24,897 bases of DNA from an uncultured Bacillota bacterium (GTDB lineage Bacteria; Bacillota; Limnochordia; Limnochordales; ZCTH02-B6): contig CALFSR010000106.1 in the NCBI GenBank assembly GCA_937916565.1, forward strand, positions 1 to 24,897, written 5' to 3'. Both the position numbers and the translations under genes were made by a program. Below are positions 15,540 to 22,415 of the stretch, piece by piece (positions within the stretch are counted from its first letter, which is position 1; each line of letters begins with the position of its first letter). Under the pieces are notes generated by a model. The model was not told the origin of the DNA and made no database searches. It saw nothing but the letters and a program-made list of their open reading frames with translations.

Positions 15540-16376
15540 GTGAGAGGGCGGTTCGTGCCGACAGGGCATCCGGACCTGGACCAACTGCGCCGGGACGGAT
15601 TGGCCGGTTGCGCGCCCTGGTGGGTGACGACGGGAGCGGGCATCGCCGCGGGGGTCTCGCTGGTGGTGGCGGTACCGCTCGTGTACCTGGTGTACGCCCT
15701 GTTTGAGGCCGGCATCTTTGCCTGGCAGTTCGGCGGCGCCGCGGCCCGGGAGGTGCTGGCGGCCAGCATTCGGTTCGCGGCCCAGTACGCCCGCTATGCA
15801 TGGTTGAGCGGGCTGGCCATGGCCGGCGCGGGCGCGCTGTACGCCATCCTGCGCCGGTGGACCGTGCTGCGCCTGCGCTACGTGCGGGTCGGGCCGTGGG
15901 AGGTCGGGGCACACACGCTCGCCGCCGCCGCCATGGGGTACGCGGCTTTCTTTGTGGCGGCCCACCTGTGGCCGCCGATGCGCCCCGTCAACCGGTGGCT
16001 GTTTTGGGCGTGGGGACCGAGCTTCGCCTGGGTGATGAGCCGGCTGCAGGACGCCTGGATTCTCTGGATCGCACGGCCGGGGTGGAAGCTTGAGGTGGAG
16101 TCGACCGTACGCGTGCTCATGCCCCGCCGCTTTCGGTGTCCCGGCCAGTGCCTGCGGGTGGAGGCGGACCCGGCAAGCCACACGGTCGCGGTGACGGCCG
16201 AGATTGAGGAGGCCGAGGCCGGCCGGGCGCGGGAGCTCATCCAGGCCATACCCGAGACGGCCGCGGTCACCATCCAGGCGCTTGGACGGCAGGGGGCCGC
16301 GTTCGCCAGCGAGCCGCTCAAGCCCGCGGCGCCATGGGGCGGAGCCAGGCTGTCAAGCGGTTCGGAGCGGCGCTAA
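15540..16376 (+). CDS. Unknown four-helix membrane protein with soluble tail
   Basis: A 278-residue protein I do not recognise. Hydrophobic helices lie at about 29-54, 86-104, 123-143 and 152-178. After them comes a soluble region of about 100 residues that includes a CPGQC pair (Cys200, Cys204) and a beta/alpha pattern (LRVEADPASHTVAVTAEIEEAEAGRARELI) of the sort seen in small ligand- or metal-binding ferredoxin-like domains. The GTG at 15540 follows GGAGGAAGG, a good ribosome binding site. A possible -10 (TATGAT, 15492-15497) lies upstream without a clear -35. It follows the M28 peptidase on the same strand by 117 bp and is convergent with the MazG-like gene. The coding status is supported by codon pattern and ribosome binding site; the function is unknown. 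Confidence 0.72.
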   Translation: MRGRFVPTGHPDLDQLRRDGLAGCAPWWVTTGAGIAAGVSLVVAVPLVYLVYALFEAGIFAWQFGGAAAREVLAASIRFAAQYARYAWLSGLAMAGAGALYAILRRWTVLRLRYVRVGPWEVGAHTLAAAAMGYAAFFVAAHLWPPMRPVNRWLFWAWGPSFAWVMSRLQDAWILWIARPGWKLEVESTVRVLMPRRFRCPGQCLRVEADPASHTVAVTAEIEEAEAGRARELIQAIPETAAVTIQALGRQGAAFASEPLKPAAPWGGARLSSGSERR

Positions 16377-16429
16377 CCCTCCAAGGACCGAGGTTTCACA
16401 CGGGCGCGGCTCCTCGGGGGCAACGCCGG

Positions 16430-16780
16430 TCACGGCGCGGCCGGCGCATCCGGTCCGGCGGGGGACCGGCGGGGGGTCCACCGGTCGGCGTCGCGCTCTT
16501 GGTATTTGGCCAACGTGCGGGCGAAGGCGTCCTCAAGATCGATCCGCAGCGAGTTGGCCATGCAGATAAGGACGAAAAGACAGTCGCCGAGCTCAAGGCT
16601 GATGTCCCCGGCGGGTTCGCCGGGCTTCTTTCTTTTCGGTCCATACCGGTCGTTGAGCTCTCGCGCGAGCTCCCCGACCTCCTCCGTGAGCCGGGCCAGG
16701 TTGGCCAGGGGCGGCCAGTAGCCTTCCTCAAACCGGCCGATCCATTCGTCCACCATCGCCTGCGCGTCCTTGAGCCGCAC
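16430..16780 (-). CDS. MazG-like nucleotide pyrophosphohydrolase (YpjD type)
   Basis: A 116-residue single-domain all-alpha NTP pyrophosphohydrolase. The Mg2+-binding motif is intact: EEVGEL (Glu33, Glu34, Glu37) and ELGDCLF (Glu63, Asp66), forming the EExxE...ExxD pattern. The middle part FEEGYWPPLANLARLTEEVGELARELN and FVLICMANSLRIDLEDAF closely resembles Bacillus YpjD. Members hydrolyse (d)NTPs to monophosphate and pyrophosphate and are thought to clean damaged nucleotides; the specific substrate is unknown. The start is GTG 16780 with GGAGG 8 nt upstream. The last 20 residues are Pro/Arg/Ala-rich and probably disordered. It is convergent with the unknown membrane protein (53 bp gap) and divergent from the small membrane protein gene. 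Confidence 0.86.
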   Translation of the reverse strand: MRLKDAQAMVDEWIGRFEEGYWPPLANLARLTEEVGELARELNDRYGPKRKKPGEPAGDISLELGDCLFVLICMANSLRIDLEDAFARTLAKYQERDADRWTPRRSPAGPDAPAAP

Positions 16781-16805
16781 CGTCGCTCCCTCCAGAGGAC
16801 CCCTG

Positions 16806-16814
16806 TGCTATACT
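16806..16814 (+). promoter_or_regulatory. Extended -10 promoter for the small membrane protein gene
   Basis: TGCTATACT matches the extended -10 consensus, with no good -35 upstream. It is almost the same motif as that proposed for the DAACS operon (4179-4187). Transcription would start near 16821, giving a leader of about 50 nt. It overlaps the region just upstream of the divergent MazG-like gene. Confidence 0.5.
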
Positions 16815-16870
16815 AACGAAGTGCGCAGCCGGCCGCCCCGCATGCGGCGGCCAGCAACGGAGGTGTCGCC

Positions 16871-17062
16871 ATGCCCGTCTGGGCGATCTTCTTGATCTTA
16901 AGCCTGTTCCAGTTTGTGATCTACGGGGTACTGCGGGTGATGGCGCGGCAGGTTACACGCGGCAACCCGCCGCCTATGCTGCGCTTTGCGGTATCTTTTG
17001 CAGGCGTTGTCGGCATCCTCATTCTCGCCGCGGCGGTCTACGCCTACGTCACCGGCATCTAG
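16871..17062 (+). CDS. Small two-helix membrane protein of unknown function
   Basis: A 63-residue protein with two hydrophobic helices (about 2-23 and 37-61) joined by a short basic loop (RVMARQVTRGNPPP), which suggests a hairpin in the membrane with the loop on the cytoplasmic side. The ATG at 16871 is well supported by GGAGGTG 5 nt upstream and by an extended -10 promoter at 16806-16814. It stands alone between divergent and convergent neighbours. I do not recognise a family; it could be a small regulator of another membrane protein or a sporulation-associated peptide, but nothing in the sequence decides this. Confidence 0.7.
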   Translation: MPVWAIFLILSLFQFVIYGVLRVMARQVTRGNPPPMLRFAVSFAGVVGILILAAAVYAYVTGI

Positions 17063-17169
17063 CGCTGCACGGGTACCCTCAGCCGGCGTGCTCCGCCGTC
17101 CACGCCGGGATGGACGGCGCGGCGGGCACCCGGCGGCGCACGCCTTCGCAGTATCCTACAAGACGCGCC

Positions 17170-17197
17170 GCGGCGCCGCACCCGGGTGCGGCGCCGC
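17170..17197. terminator. Perfect 28-bp palindrome between convergent genes
   Basis: A perfect 28-bp GC-only-arm palindrome centred on CCCGGG lies between the convergent small membrane protein gene and gerW, 13 bp from the gerW stop. It would form a very stable hairpin in transcripts from either side. It lacks a T-tract in both directions, so it may act as a bidirectional transcript end stabiliser rather than a classical intrinsic terminator. Confidence 0.5.
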
Positions 17198-17210
17198 TTA
17201 GAACCGCCGG

Positions 17211-17585
17211 CTAGTCTCCGTCCTTCTCGTCGTCCTTGCTGCCGCCCTTGCCCTTTTCGATGTTGACCTTTACCTTCTGGAGCAGTTCCGGCACCGAGTC
17301 CAGGAGCTTATCCCACGGGCTATTGCCGCTGGTGGCCAGGAAGCGGACATCGCCGTCTCTTACGACGAGGACGCCGACGACGTTCATGCGGGCGCCGCCG
17401 CCGCCGCCGGTGCCCTTGCCCGCACCTTGCTGCTCGTTGCTGCCCTCGCCGCCCCCGGCGCCGAATCCGAAGGTGATGTTGATGAGGGGCACCAGCGTGA
17501 CGCCCTGGATCTCGATGGGATCACCCACCACCGTCCGGGTGTTCATCGTGCCGACTACCTTGTCGAGAATCGCCTCGATGTTCAT
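17211..17585 (-). CDS. gerW: GerW/YtfJ-family sporulation protein
   Basis: A 124-residue protein matching the YtfJ/GerW family: NIEAILDKVVGTMNTRTVVGDPIEIQGVTLVPLINITFGFGAGG (about 2-45), a glycine-rich flexible linker (about 42-65), then ARMNVVGVLVVRDGDVRFLA and a charged lysine/aspartate tail. In Bacillus the protein is made in the forespore and is needed for germination with some germinants. The ATG at 17585 has GGGGAGG upstream with 9 nt spacing. The DUF2953 gene is upstream (69 bp gap), the same pairing as ytfI-ytfJ in Bacillus, which supports the assignment. A forespore-type promoter is not obvious in the 69-bp gap, so it may be cotranscribed with the sigma factor operon. Confidence 0.9.
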   Translation of the reverse strand: MNIEAILDKVVGTMNTRTVVGDPIEIQGVTLVPLINITFGFGAGGGEGSNEQQGAGKGTGGGGGARMNVVGVLVVRDGDVRFLATSGNSPWDKLLDSVPELLQKVKVNIEKGKGGSKDDEKDGD

Positions 17586-17654
17586 CCTTCTTATCCTCCC
17601 CTTCCTTTGGGTCTAGCAGTTTTCCGGCCAACTTCGTTCCGCCAAGCCCCGCCA

Positions 17655-18476
17655 TCAGCCGGCATGGGCCACGCGCCTTGCGGCGCTTGCCCTGCCGGCA
17701 AAGGGCCGTTGACGGCGCTGCCGCCACCACCGGCGCACCGCAGGGCGCAGGAGAAAGCGGCCTGCGGCCGCGACGCCCCGGATGGGGTAGACGGTCAGCT
17801 GGGCAGCGGCTTTCCCGGAAAGCCGCAGGCCCAAGAAGTCCGGCGTCACGGCAAGGCCGCGGGGCAGAGGCGCCACGGCCCGCATCGCCTCGCACCAGCC
17901 GGTCAAGGCCGGATCATCAAACCCGTAGACGAGGTCGCCTCGGACCGATGCCGTCCCGGCCCGCCGCAGGCTGCCCAACAGCCAGCGGACGTCCGGCCAC
18001 AGTGTACGCACGTCCGCCAGCGATAGACCTCGCCGGGACCGCCGCTTCCGGGCGCCGGCCGGCTTGCCGGCCGGATCGTCCTCGCCCGGGGTACGGCGCC
18101 CAAACCGCCACCGCCGGCCGTGCCTGCCCTTGTCCCGGCCCGGTCGCCCAGGCATCCGGGCCCGGGGACGCACGGTCTTGCCCAACACCTGCATCCGGCT
18201 CTCGGCCGGCGCGCCGCGAACCTTTGTTCCCGACCACCGGATGAGGCCGAAGAGCCAGTGTATGTCCCACCGCCAGTCGCCTTCCGGCCACGCGATGGAG
18301 ACGTCGCCGCCCTCGTCCACGGCCACCAGTTCGCCGCCTGCCGGCAGCGCCAGATTGTCTGCGGCAACGGCGGCCCGCAGCGGCACGCAGAGGACAGCCA
18401 GCACCAGCCCGATCAGGCCCGCGACGAGCCAGAGCAGCCACGCCAGCACGGACATCAACAGGTCAACGGCCGTCAC
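17655..18476 (-). CDS. DUF2953 membrane-anchored protein (YtfI-like)
   Basis: A 273-residue protein of the DUF2953 family found next to gerW in spore formers. One strong membrane helix lies near the amino terminus (MSVLAWLLWLVAGLIGLVLAV). A soluble region follows (about 30-100), then a basic arginine/lysine-rich linker, then the family's conserved part: LWPDVRWLLGSLRRAG..SVRGDLVYGFDDPALTGWCEAM and VTPDFLGLRLSGKAAAQLTVYPIRG. The start is uncertain. I chose the GTG at 18476, which overlaps the anti-sigma stop as GTGA, a typical coupled junction preceded by GGAGG; an ATG at 18455 would drop seven residues. The frame stays open to 18782, but that part is antisense-like translation of the anti-sigma gene. 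The biochemical role of DUF2953 is unknown. Confidence 0.82.
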   Translation of the reverse strand: MTAVDLLMSVLAWLLWLVAGLIGLVLAVLCVPLRAAVAADNLALPAGGELVAVDEGGDVSIAWPEGDWRWDIHWLFGLIRWSGTKVRGAPAESRMQVLGKTVRPRARMPGRPGRDKGRHGRRWRFGRRTPGEDDPAGKPAGARKRRSRRGLSLADVRTLWPDVRWLLGSLRRAGTASVRGDLVYGFDDPALTGWCEAMRAVAPLPRGLAVTPDFLGLRLSGKAAAQLTVYPIRGVAAAGRFLLRPAVRRWWRQRRQRPFAGRASAARRVAHAG

Positions 18477-18883
18477 CTCCTCCACTTGAGCAGGCTCCGC
18501 ACAAAGGGCAGCCGCGACTCGAGGATGCGCTGGCCCGTGCGGGAAAGATACCGGCCCAATCGATCGACCGACGGCATGTGCCGGGTCCACATGACGCTGT
18601 AGCCGGCCCACGCGGGGATGAAGCTGCGGGACGGCGACGGCTGTTTCGCAGCCCGTTGATCGTCCGCCCACGCGGCCATCAGCCGCTCTTGCATCGCCGT
18701 CAGCTCCGGCGGCAAGGGAGCGTCTGCCGGATGCTCCAAGTCCCAAAGGAGCTGCTTGTATTGCGCCACCGACGCCCGGCAACGGGCGCAGCCCAGCATG
18801 TGGGCGCGCACGATCTCGGCCGCGGCCGGGTCCAGCTCCCCTTCGACGAACATCTGCAGCGCCGGGTCTTCAGGACACTGCAT
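18473..18883 (-). CDS. Zinc-binding anti-sigma factor (zf-HC2/ZAS type)
   Basis: A 136-residue protein with the zinc anti-sigma motif: Cys3, then His28-x3-Cys32-x2-Cys35 (HMLGCARC), the pattern that holds a zinc ion and contacts the partner sigma factor. The residues after it (about 45-136) are polar with aromatic patches (FIPAWAGYSVMW), with no confident membrane helix, so this looks like a soluble ZAS protein rather than a membrane-tethered one. It overlaps the ECF sigma gene by 14 nt and couples to the DUF2953 gene by GTGA. The natural reading is that it binds and holds the sigma factor encoded immediately upstream; a redox or zinc signal is possible, as for RsrA, but not demonstrated. Confidence 0.85.
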   Translation of the reverse strand: MQCPEDPALQMFVEGELDPAAAEIVRAHMLGCARCRASVAQYKQLLWDLEHPADAPLPPELTAMQERLMAAWADDQRAAKQPSPSRSFIPAWAGYSVMWTRHMPSVDRLGRYLSRTGQRILESRLPFVRSLLKWRR

Positions 18884-19445
18884 CGCGTTTCCCTCCCGCC
18901 TCCGCCTGCACCGCTTTGACGAGTGCCTGCCGTGCCCGGAAGAGGTGCGTTTTGACCGTGCCCAGCGGCAGTCCCAGCAAGCCGGCGATTTCGCCGTAGC
19001 TCAGGTGCTCCTGGTGGCGCAGCACGACCACCATCCGCTGCACGGGCGGCAGCGCCGCCATGGCCCGCTCGATCATCTCCCGGTCCCAGGCCAGGACGGC
19101 CAGGTGCTCCGGATCCGCGTCCGCCGCCGCGACTTCGCCGTGGGCCACTACGTCGTCCCACGACACCGTCGGCGGCCCCTGGCGGTTGTCCCGGATGTAG
19201 TTGAGGCAGGCGTTGGTCGTTACCTGGCGCAGCCATGGCCAAAGGGGCCGCCCGGCCTGGAAATGCCCGATGGCCCGCGCCACCCGCAGGAACACCTCCT
19301 GGGTGACGTCCAGGGCGTCCTCCCGGTGCCGCAGGAAGCTGAATGCGCGCCGGTACACCCGCCCCTGATACGCGTCCAGGAGCATCGCGAAGCCTTCTGA
19401 GCGGCCTTGTTGACACAGGCGGACGATGTCGCCGTCCGTGGGCAC
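18870..19445 (-). CDS. ECF-family RNA polymerase sigma factor
   Basis: A 191-residue sigma-70-family factor of the extracytoplasmic-function group, with only regions 2 and 4. Region 2 (about 20-90) includes DALDVTQEVFLRVARAI and WPWLRQVTTNACLNYIRDNRQ. After an acidic linker, region 4 (about 125-178) includes LPPVQRMVVVLRHQEHLSYGEIAGLLGLPLGTVKTHLFRARQAL, the helix-turn-helix that reads the -35 element. The GTG at 19445 follows AAGGAGG with 9 nt spacing. It leads an operon with its anti-sigma factor, DUF2953 and perhaps gerW. A TGAAAC-N17-GGTAAT element upstream looks like its own promoter, so autoregulation is expected. The signal sensed is unknown. Confidence 0.93.
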   Translation of the reverse strand: MPTDGDIVRLCQQGRSEGFAMLLDAYQGRVYRRAFSFLRHREDALDVTQEVFLRVARAIGHFQAGRPLWPWLRQVTTNACLNYIRDNRQGPPTVSWDDVVAHGEVAAADADPEHLAVLAWDREMIERAMAALPPVQRMVVVLRHQEHLSYGEIAGLLGLPLGTVKTHLFRARQALVKAVQAEAGGKRDAVS

Positions 19446-19496
19446 CGCGCCTTGCCTCCTTGCTGCGAGCCCCGGCGTGCGCCGGTTCTACTGCGG

Positions 19497-19525
19497 ATTA
19501 CCCAAAAACACGGCCTAAGGTTTCA
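19497..19525 (-). promoter_or_regulatory. ECF-type (autoregulatory) promoter of the sigma operon
   Basis: The minus strand has TGAAACC starting at 19525, a 17-nt spacer, and GGTAAT (19502-19497). TGAAAC is the SigW/ECF-type -35; the usual -10 is CGTA, so GGTA is one base off. It sits about 50 bp before the sigma gene start, where an autoregulated promoter is expected. Confidence 0.55.
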
Positions 19526-19547
19526 CCTTTTCGCGAGGACATGGCGC

Positions 19548-19591
19548 AAAAAACGCGAGCGGGCCTCTCCCCAGTCGCGGGGGAGAGGCCC
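19548..19591 (-). terminator. Terminator of the korAB operon
   Basis: A perfect 12-bp stem, GGGCCTCTCCCC with GGGGAGAGGCCC (19561-19572 with 19580-19591), with a 7-nt loop, is followed on the minus strand after 7 nt by six Ts (19553-19548). It lies 53 nt beyond the korB stop and isolates korAB from the sigma operon. Confidence 0.75.
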
Positions 19592-19644
19592 GGGACAAAG
19601 CACGCGTATTCCACGGCGCGCTGCCGGAGGAGCCGGCCTGCGCC

Positions 19645-20511
19645 TTACCGGAACTGCTCGAGCAGCTCCGCGAAGTCCTCTTGGGGCATCGTCCAATCCT
19701 GGTGGACGATGGGCTCTTCCCGGTACCCGGGGAAAAGCTCCTGGAAGGACGGCTGGTCCGGCGCCTTGTAGACAAGGCCGCGGACGCGCTCGTCGGTCTC
19801 GATGAGCTTCTGGAGCGCCGCGCCCCGGTCGGTCGGATCGTAGCTCTCGTCCTCGTCCAGGTTGATGAGGACTTCCTTGTACCAGTCGTACGTGTTGACC
19901 TTGTTAAAGGTCACGCACGGGCTGTAGACGTTGACCAGCGCGAAGCCCTTGTGCTGGATCGCCTGCGCGATGAGGGACGACAGCTGCTTCACGTCGCTGG
20001 AGAAACCGGCGGCGACAAAGGTCGCGCCCGCGGCGATGGCCAGCTGCAGCGGCCGGATCGGGCGCTCGATGTTGCCCTCCGGGGTCGAGCGGGTCTTGAA
20101 GCCGGTCTTGCTGGTGGGCGACGTCTGGCCCTTGGTGAGCCCGTAGATCTGGTTGTCCATGACGATGTACGTCATGTCCACGTTGCGCCGCAGGGCGTGC
20201 AGGAAATGCCCGCCGCCGATGGCGTAGCCGTCGCCGTCGCCGCCGGCCGCGATGACCGTGAGATCCCGGTTGACGAGCTTAAGGCCCATGGCCGTCGGCA
20301 GCGTCCGGCCGTGCACGACGTGGAAGTTGTAGCAGTTGATGTAGTTGCCGATCTTGCCCGAGCAGCCGATGCCCGCCACGATGGCGACGTCATGGGGCTC
20401 GACGCCCAGATCGACAAGGGCCTTCTGCAGCGAGGCCAAGACGCCGAAGTCGCCGCAGCCGGGGCACCACCAGGACTTTTCGTTGGTCTTGAAATCAGCC
20501 AGCTTGGGCAT
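19645..20511 (-). CDS. korB: 2-oxoacid:ferredoxin oxidoreductase, beta subunit
   Basis: A 288-residue thiamine-diphosphate-binding subunit. Four cysteines sit at the positions that hold the single [4Fe-4S] cluster in this type: Cys16 and Cys19 (WWCPGCGDFG), Cys50 (GIGCSG) and Cys199 (YSPC). The Mg2+/TPP motif is GDGDGYAIGGGH (91-102) with the family's DNQIYGLTKGQTSPTS after it. With KorA it performs CoA-dependent oxidative decarboxylation of a 2-oxoacid, probably 2-oxoglutarate, passing electrons to ferredoxin; the exact acid cannot be settled here. It overlaps korA by 17 nt. No separate delta (ferredoxin-like) subunit is present, as in the two-subunit Kor enzymes. Confidence 0.93.
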   Translation of the reverse strand: MPKLADFKTNEKSWWCPGCGDFGVLASLQKALVDLGVEPHDVAIVAGIGCSGKIGNYINCYNFHVVHGRTLPTAMGLKLVNRDLTVIAAGGDGDGYAIGGGHFLHALRRNVDMTYIVMDNQIYGLTKGQTSPTSKTGFKTRSTPEGNIERPIRPLQLAIAAGATFVAAGFSSDVKQLSSLIAQAIQHKGFALVNVYSPCVTFNKVNTYDWYKEVLINLDEDESYDPTDRGAALQKLIETDERVRGLVYKAPDQPSFQELFPGYREEPIVHQDWTMPQEDFAELLEQFR

Positions 20512-22288
20512 AGCTCGTCACCTCTTTGGCCGCGGCCGCGATCTCCTTGGGCAGGAACGGGTTTCCGTCGTACTTGCGCAGGCTGTGGAGTTGGGGCACC
20601 GTCAGGCCCTGCTCCCGCATGGCCTTGCCGACCCGGTGCTCGATGAGCGCGAAGAGCTGGCCGTGGGCGTTGTTTTCGGCCACGATGACATGCTTGGCCC
20701 GGGCAAACAGCTCGGCGAGCTGGTTGACCGGCAGCGGCGCCAGCACCTTGACGTGCGCGTGGCCGGCCCGGAGCCCTTCGGCTTCCAGCAGCTTGCGGGC
20801 GTCGCCGATGGGGCCCACCGACGAGCCGAAGCCGACCAAAAGGATGTCGGGCGACTCGGGGCCGGTGTAGGCCAGAGGCTCGAGGCTTAGATCCAATGCC
20901 GCGGGGTCGGCCGGCACCTTGCGCAGCCGCTTATCCATCATCGCGACCCGGTTTCTCGGGTCCTCGCTGACCTTGCCGAACTCGTTGTGCTCGACGCCGG
21001 TGGCCAGGTACTGGCCCTTAGGCTGGCCGGGCAAAGGCCGCGGCGAGATGCCGGACTCGGTGACCCGGTAGCGGCGGAACCCGTCGGGCTCGGCCTGCGC
21101 GGCGATCTCCTCGTCGGTCAAGAGGTGGCCGCGGTCGATCTTGATCCGCGTGATGTCCAAGTCCTCGACCGTCTGCTTGTTCAGAGCGAGGGACAGGTCG
21201 GTCGCGACAAACACCGGGCATTGGTACTTGTCCGCCAGGTTAAAGGCGTCGGCCGTCAGGTAGAACGTTTCCTCTACGGTGCTCGGCGCGAGCACGATGC
21301 GCGGCGTGTCGCCGTGGCTGCCGTAGAGCAGCGCCCACACGTCGCTCTGCTCGTGCTTGGTCGGCATGCCCGTGCTGGGGCCGCCCCGCTGGGTGTCGAC
21401 GATGACGACGGGAATCTCGGCCACGTGCGCGAGGCCGATAGCTTCCTGCATCAGGGAGATGCCGGGCCCCGACGTCGCGGTGATGGCCCGGGCGCCTGCG
21501 AAACCCGCGCCGATGCACGCCGTGATCGCGGAGATCTCGTCCTCCGCCTGCACCACGACGCCGCCGTAGCGGGGCAGGATGGACATGAGGCTCTCCATAA
21601 CTTCGGAGGCCGGGGTGATGGGATACGCGGCGCAGAACCGGCAGCCGGCCGCCGCCGCACCGAGGGCGACCGCGTCGTTGCCCATCATGATCAGGCGGCT
21701 CTTGCCGTCGCCGGCCGCCAGCTTCCAGGTGGGCTCGGGCAGGTGCTCCTGCGCGTACGCGTAGCCTTTCTCCAAGGCCGCCACGTTTTGCTGGCCGACC
21801 TCGGGGCTCTTTTTGCCGAAGCGCTGGAGGACGACATCCTTAAAGGCGTCCAGCGGCAGCCCGAGGATATAGGCGGACACGCCCAGCGACACCACGTTGC
21901 GCATGAGCGGGCTGCCGACCTCCTGGGCCATCTGGGTCAGCGGCACCGACAAAAGTTGAGCCGGGCAGCCCTCGGGCAAGACCGGCTCGAAATGTGCATC
22001 AGCTACCAGGAACCCGCCTTCCACCAGTTCCTTATGGTTGCGGTCGATGGTTTCCTGGTCGATGGCCACCAGCACATCCAGCTCGCTGGACGTGGAAGCC
22101 ACCGGTTCGGTGCCGATCATAATCTTATAGTTGGAATGGCCGCCTTTGATCCGGGACGAGAACTGCCGGTAGCCGTAAATGTAGTACCCCAACCTGTTGC
22201 AGACGATGGCCAGCAGTTCCCCGGTGGAATCAATTCCTTGGCCCTGCTCGCCCCCGATCTTCCACGACGCCAGACGCCTCTCGCGCAT
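20495..22288 (-). CDS. korA: 2-oxoacid:ferredoxin oxidoreductase, fused gamma-alpha subunit
   Basis: A 597-residue subunit in which the gamma domain (1 to about 190, with IGGEQGQGIDSTGELLA and SRIKGGHSNYKI) is fused ahead of the alpha domain (from about 198). The alpha part includes YPITPASEVMESL (222-234), VVVQAEDEISAITACIGAGFAGARAITATSGPGISLMQEAIGLA (a pyrimidine-binding/catalytic-base region) and the RGGPSTGMPTKHEQSD segment of the substrate pocket. The carboxy-terminal domain (LLVGFGSSVGPIGDARKLLEAEGL and VIVAENNAHGQL) matches the usual alpha carboxy terminus. It completes KorAB. The ATG at 22288 has an AGAGG/GAGGG purine run upstream. A sigma-A-like promoter and two LysR-type boxes precede it, suggesting control by the divergent LysR protein. 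Confidence 0.93.
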   Translation of the reverse strand: MRERRLASWKIGGEQGQGIDSTGELLAIVCNRLGYYIYGYRQFSSRIKGGHSNYKIMIGTEPVASTSSELDVLVAIDQETIDRNHKELVEGGFLVADAHFEPVLPEGCPAQLLSVPLTQMAQEVGSPLMRNVVSLGVSAYILGLPLDAFKDVVLQRFGKKSPEVGQQNVAALEKGYAYAQEHLPEPTWKLAAGDGKSRLIMMGNDAVALGAAAAGCRFCAAYPITPASEVMESLMSILPRYGGVVVQAEDEISAITACIGAGFAGARAITATSGPGISLMQEAIGLAHVAEIPVVIVDTQRGGPSTGMPTKHEQSDVWALLYGSHGDTPRIVLAPSTVEETFYLTADAFNLADKYQCPVFVATDLSLALNKQTVEDLDITRIKIDRGHLLTDEEIAAQAEPDGFRRYRVTESGISPRPLPGQPKGQYLATGVEHNEFGKVSEDPRNRVAMMDKRLRKVPADPAALDLSLEPLAYTGPESPDILLVGFGSSVGPIGDARKLLEAEGLRAGHAHVKVLAPLPVNQLAELFARAKHVIVAENNAHGQLFALIEHRVGKAMREQGLTVPQLHSLRKYDGNPFLPKEIAAAAKEVTSYAQAG

Positions 22289-22344
22289 GATCCCTCGCCT
22301 CTCTTGGTGTGGTGGCGGGCGCGATGCTCACCAGCCTACGGTAC

Positions 22345-22373
22345 TTTTATTCTAATCCCCGTCGACGTATAAT
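22345..22373 (+). promoter_or_regulatory. Promoter of the lysR gene
   Basis: TATAAT (22368-22373), a perfect -10, is preceded by a 17-nt spacer and a weak -35 TTTTAT (22345-22350). Transcription would begin near 22380, inside the first T-N11-A palindrome, so the regulator may repress itself. The -10 abuts the -35 of the divergent korAB promoter. Confidence 0.6.
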
Positions 22374-22378
22374 GCCAA
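22349..22378 (-). promoter_or_regulatory. Promoter of korAB
   Basis: The minus strand reads TTGGCA (22378-22373), an 18-nt spacer, and TAGAAT (22354-22349); each hexamer matches consensus at five of six positions. The start point would be near 22342, about 50 nt before korA. Confidence 0.62.
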
Positions 22379-22392
22379 TGAATTCGATTCAT
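22378..22392. promoter_or_regulatory. LysR box 1 (proximal to korAB)
   Basis: ATGAAT-TCG-ATTCAT is a perfect 15-bp inverted repeat containing T-N11-A (22379...22391). Its centre at 22385 is about 43 bp upstream of the inferred korAB start, the usual position of an activation-binding site, and it covers the inferred lysR start point. Confidence 0.6.
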
Positions 22393-22398
22393 CATTTC

Positions 22399-22415
22399 GA
22401 TTCCGCGTCGGAATC
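22399..22415. promoter_or_regulatory. LysR box 2 (distal, recognition site)
   Basis: GATTCCG-CGT-CGGAATC is a perfect 17-bp inverted repeat containing T-N11-A (22401...22413). Its centre at 22407 is 22 bp (two helical turns) from box 1 and about 65 bp upstream of the inferred korAB start, the standard place for a LysR recognition site. Confidence 0.65.

Noticed and set aside
17655..18782. A longer reading of the DUF2953 gene beginning at 18782
   Set aside because: The extra 102 residues are an out-of-frame translation of the anti-sigma gene; the GTGA junction at 18476 gives a normal membrane-helix start.
20987..22372. Long plus-strand open frame (461 codons) opposite korA
   Set aside because: Antisense open frames of this length are common in high-GC DNA; the opposite strand carries a full, motif-rich korA.
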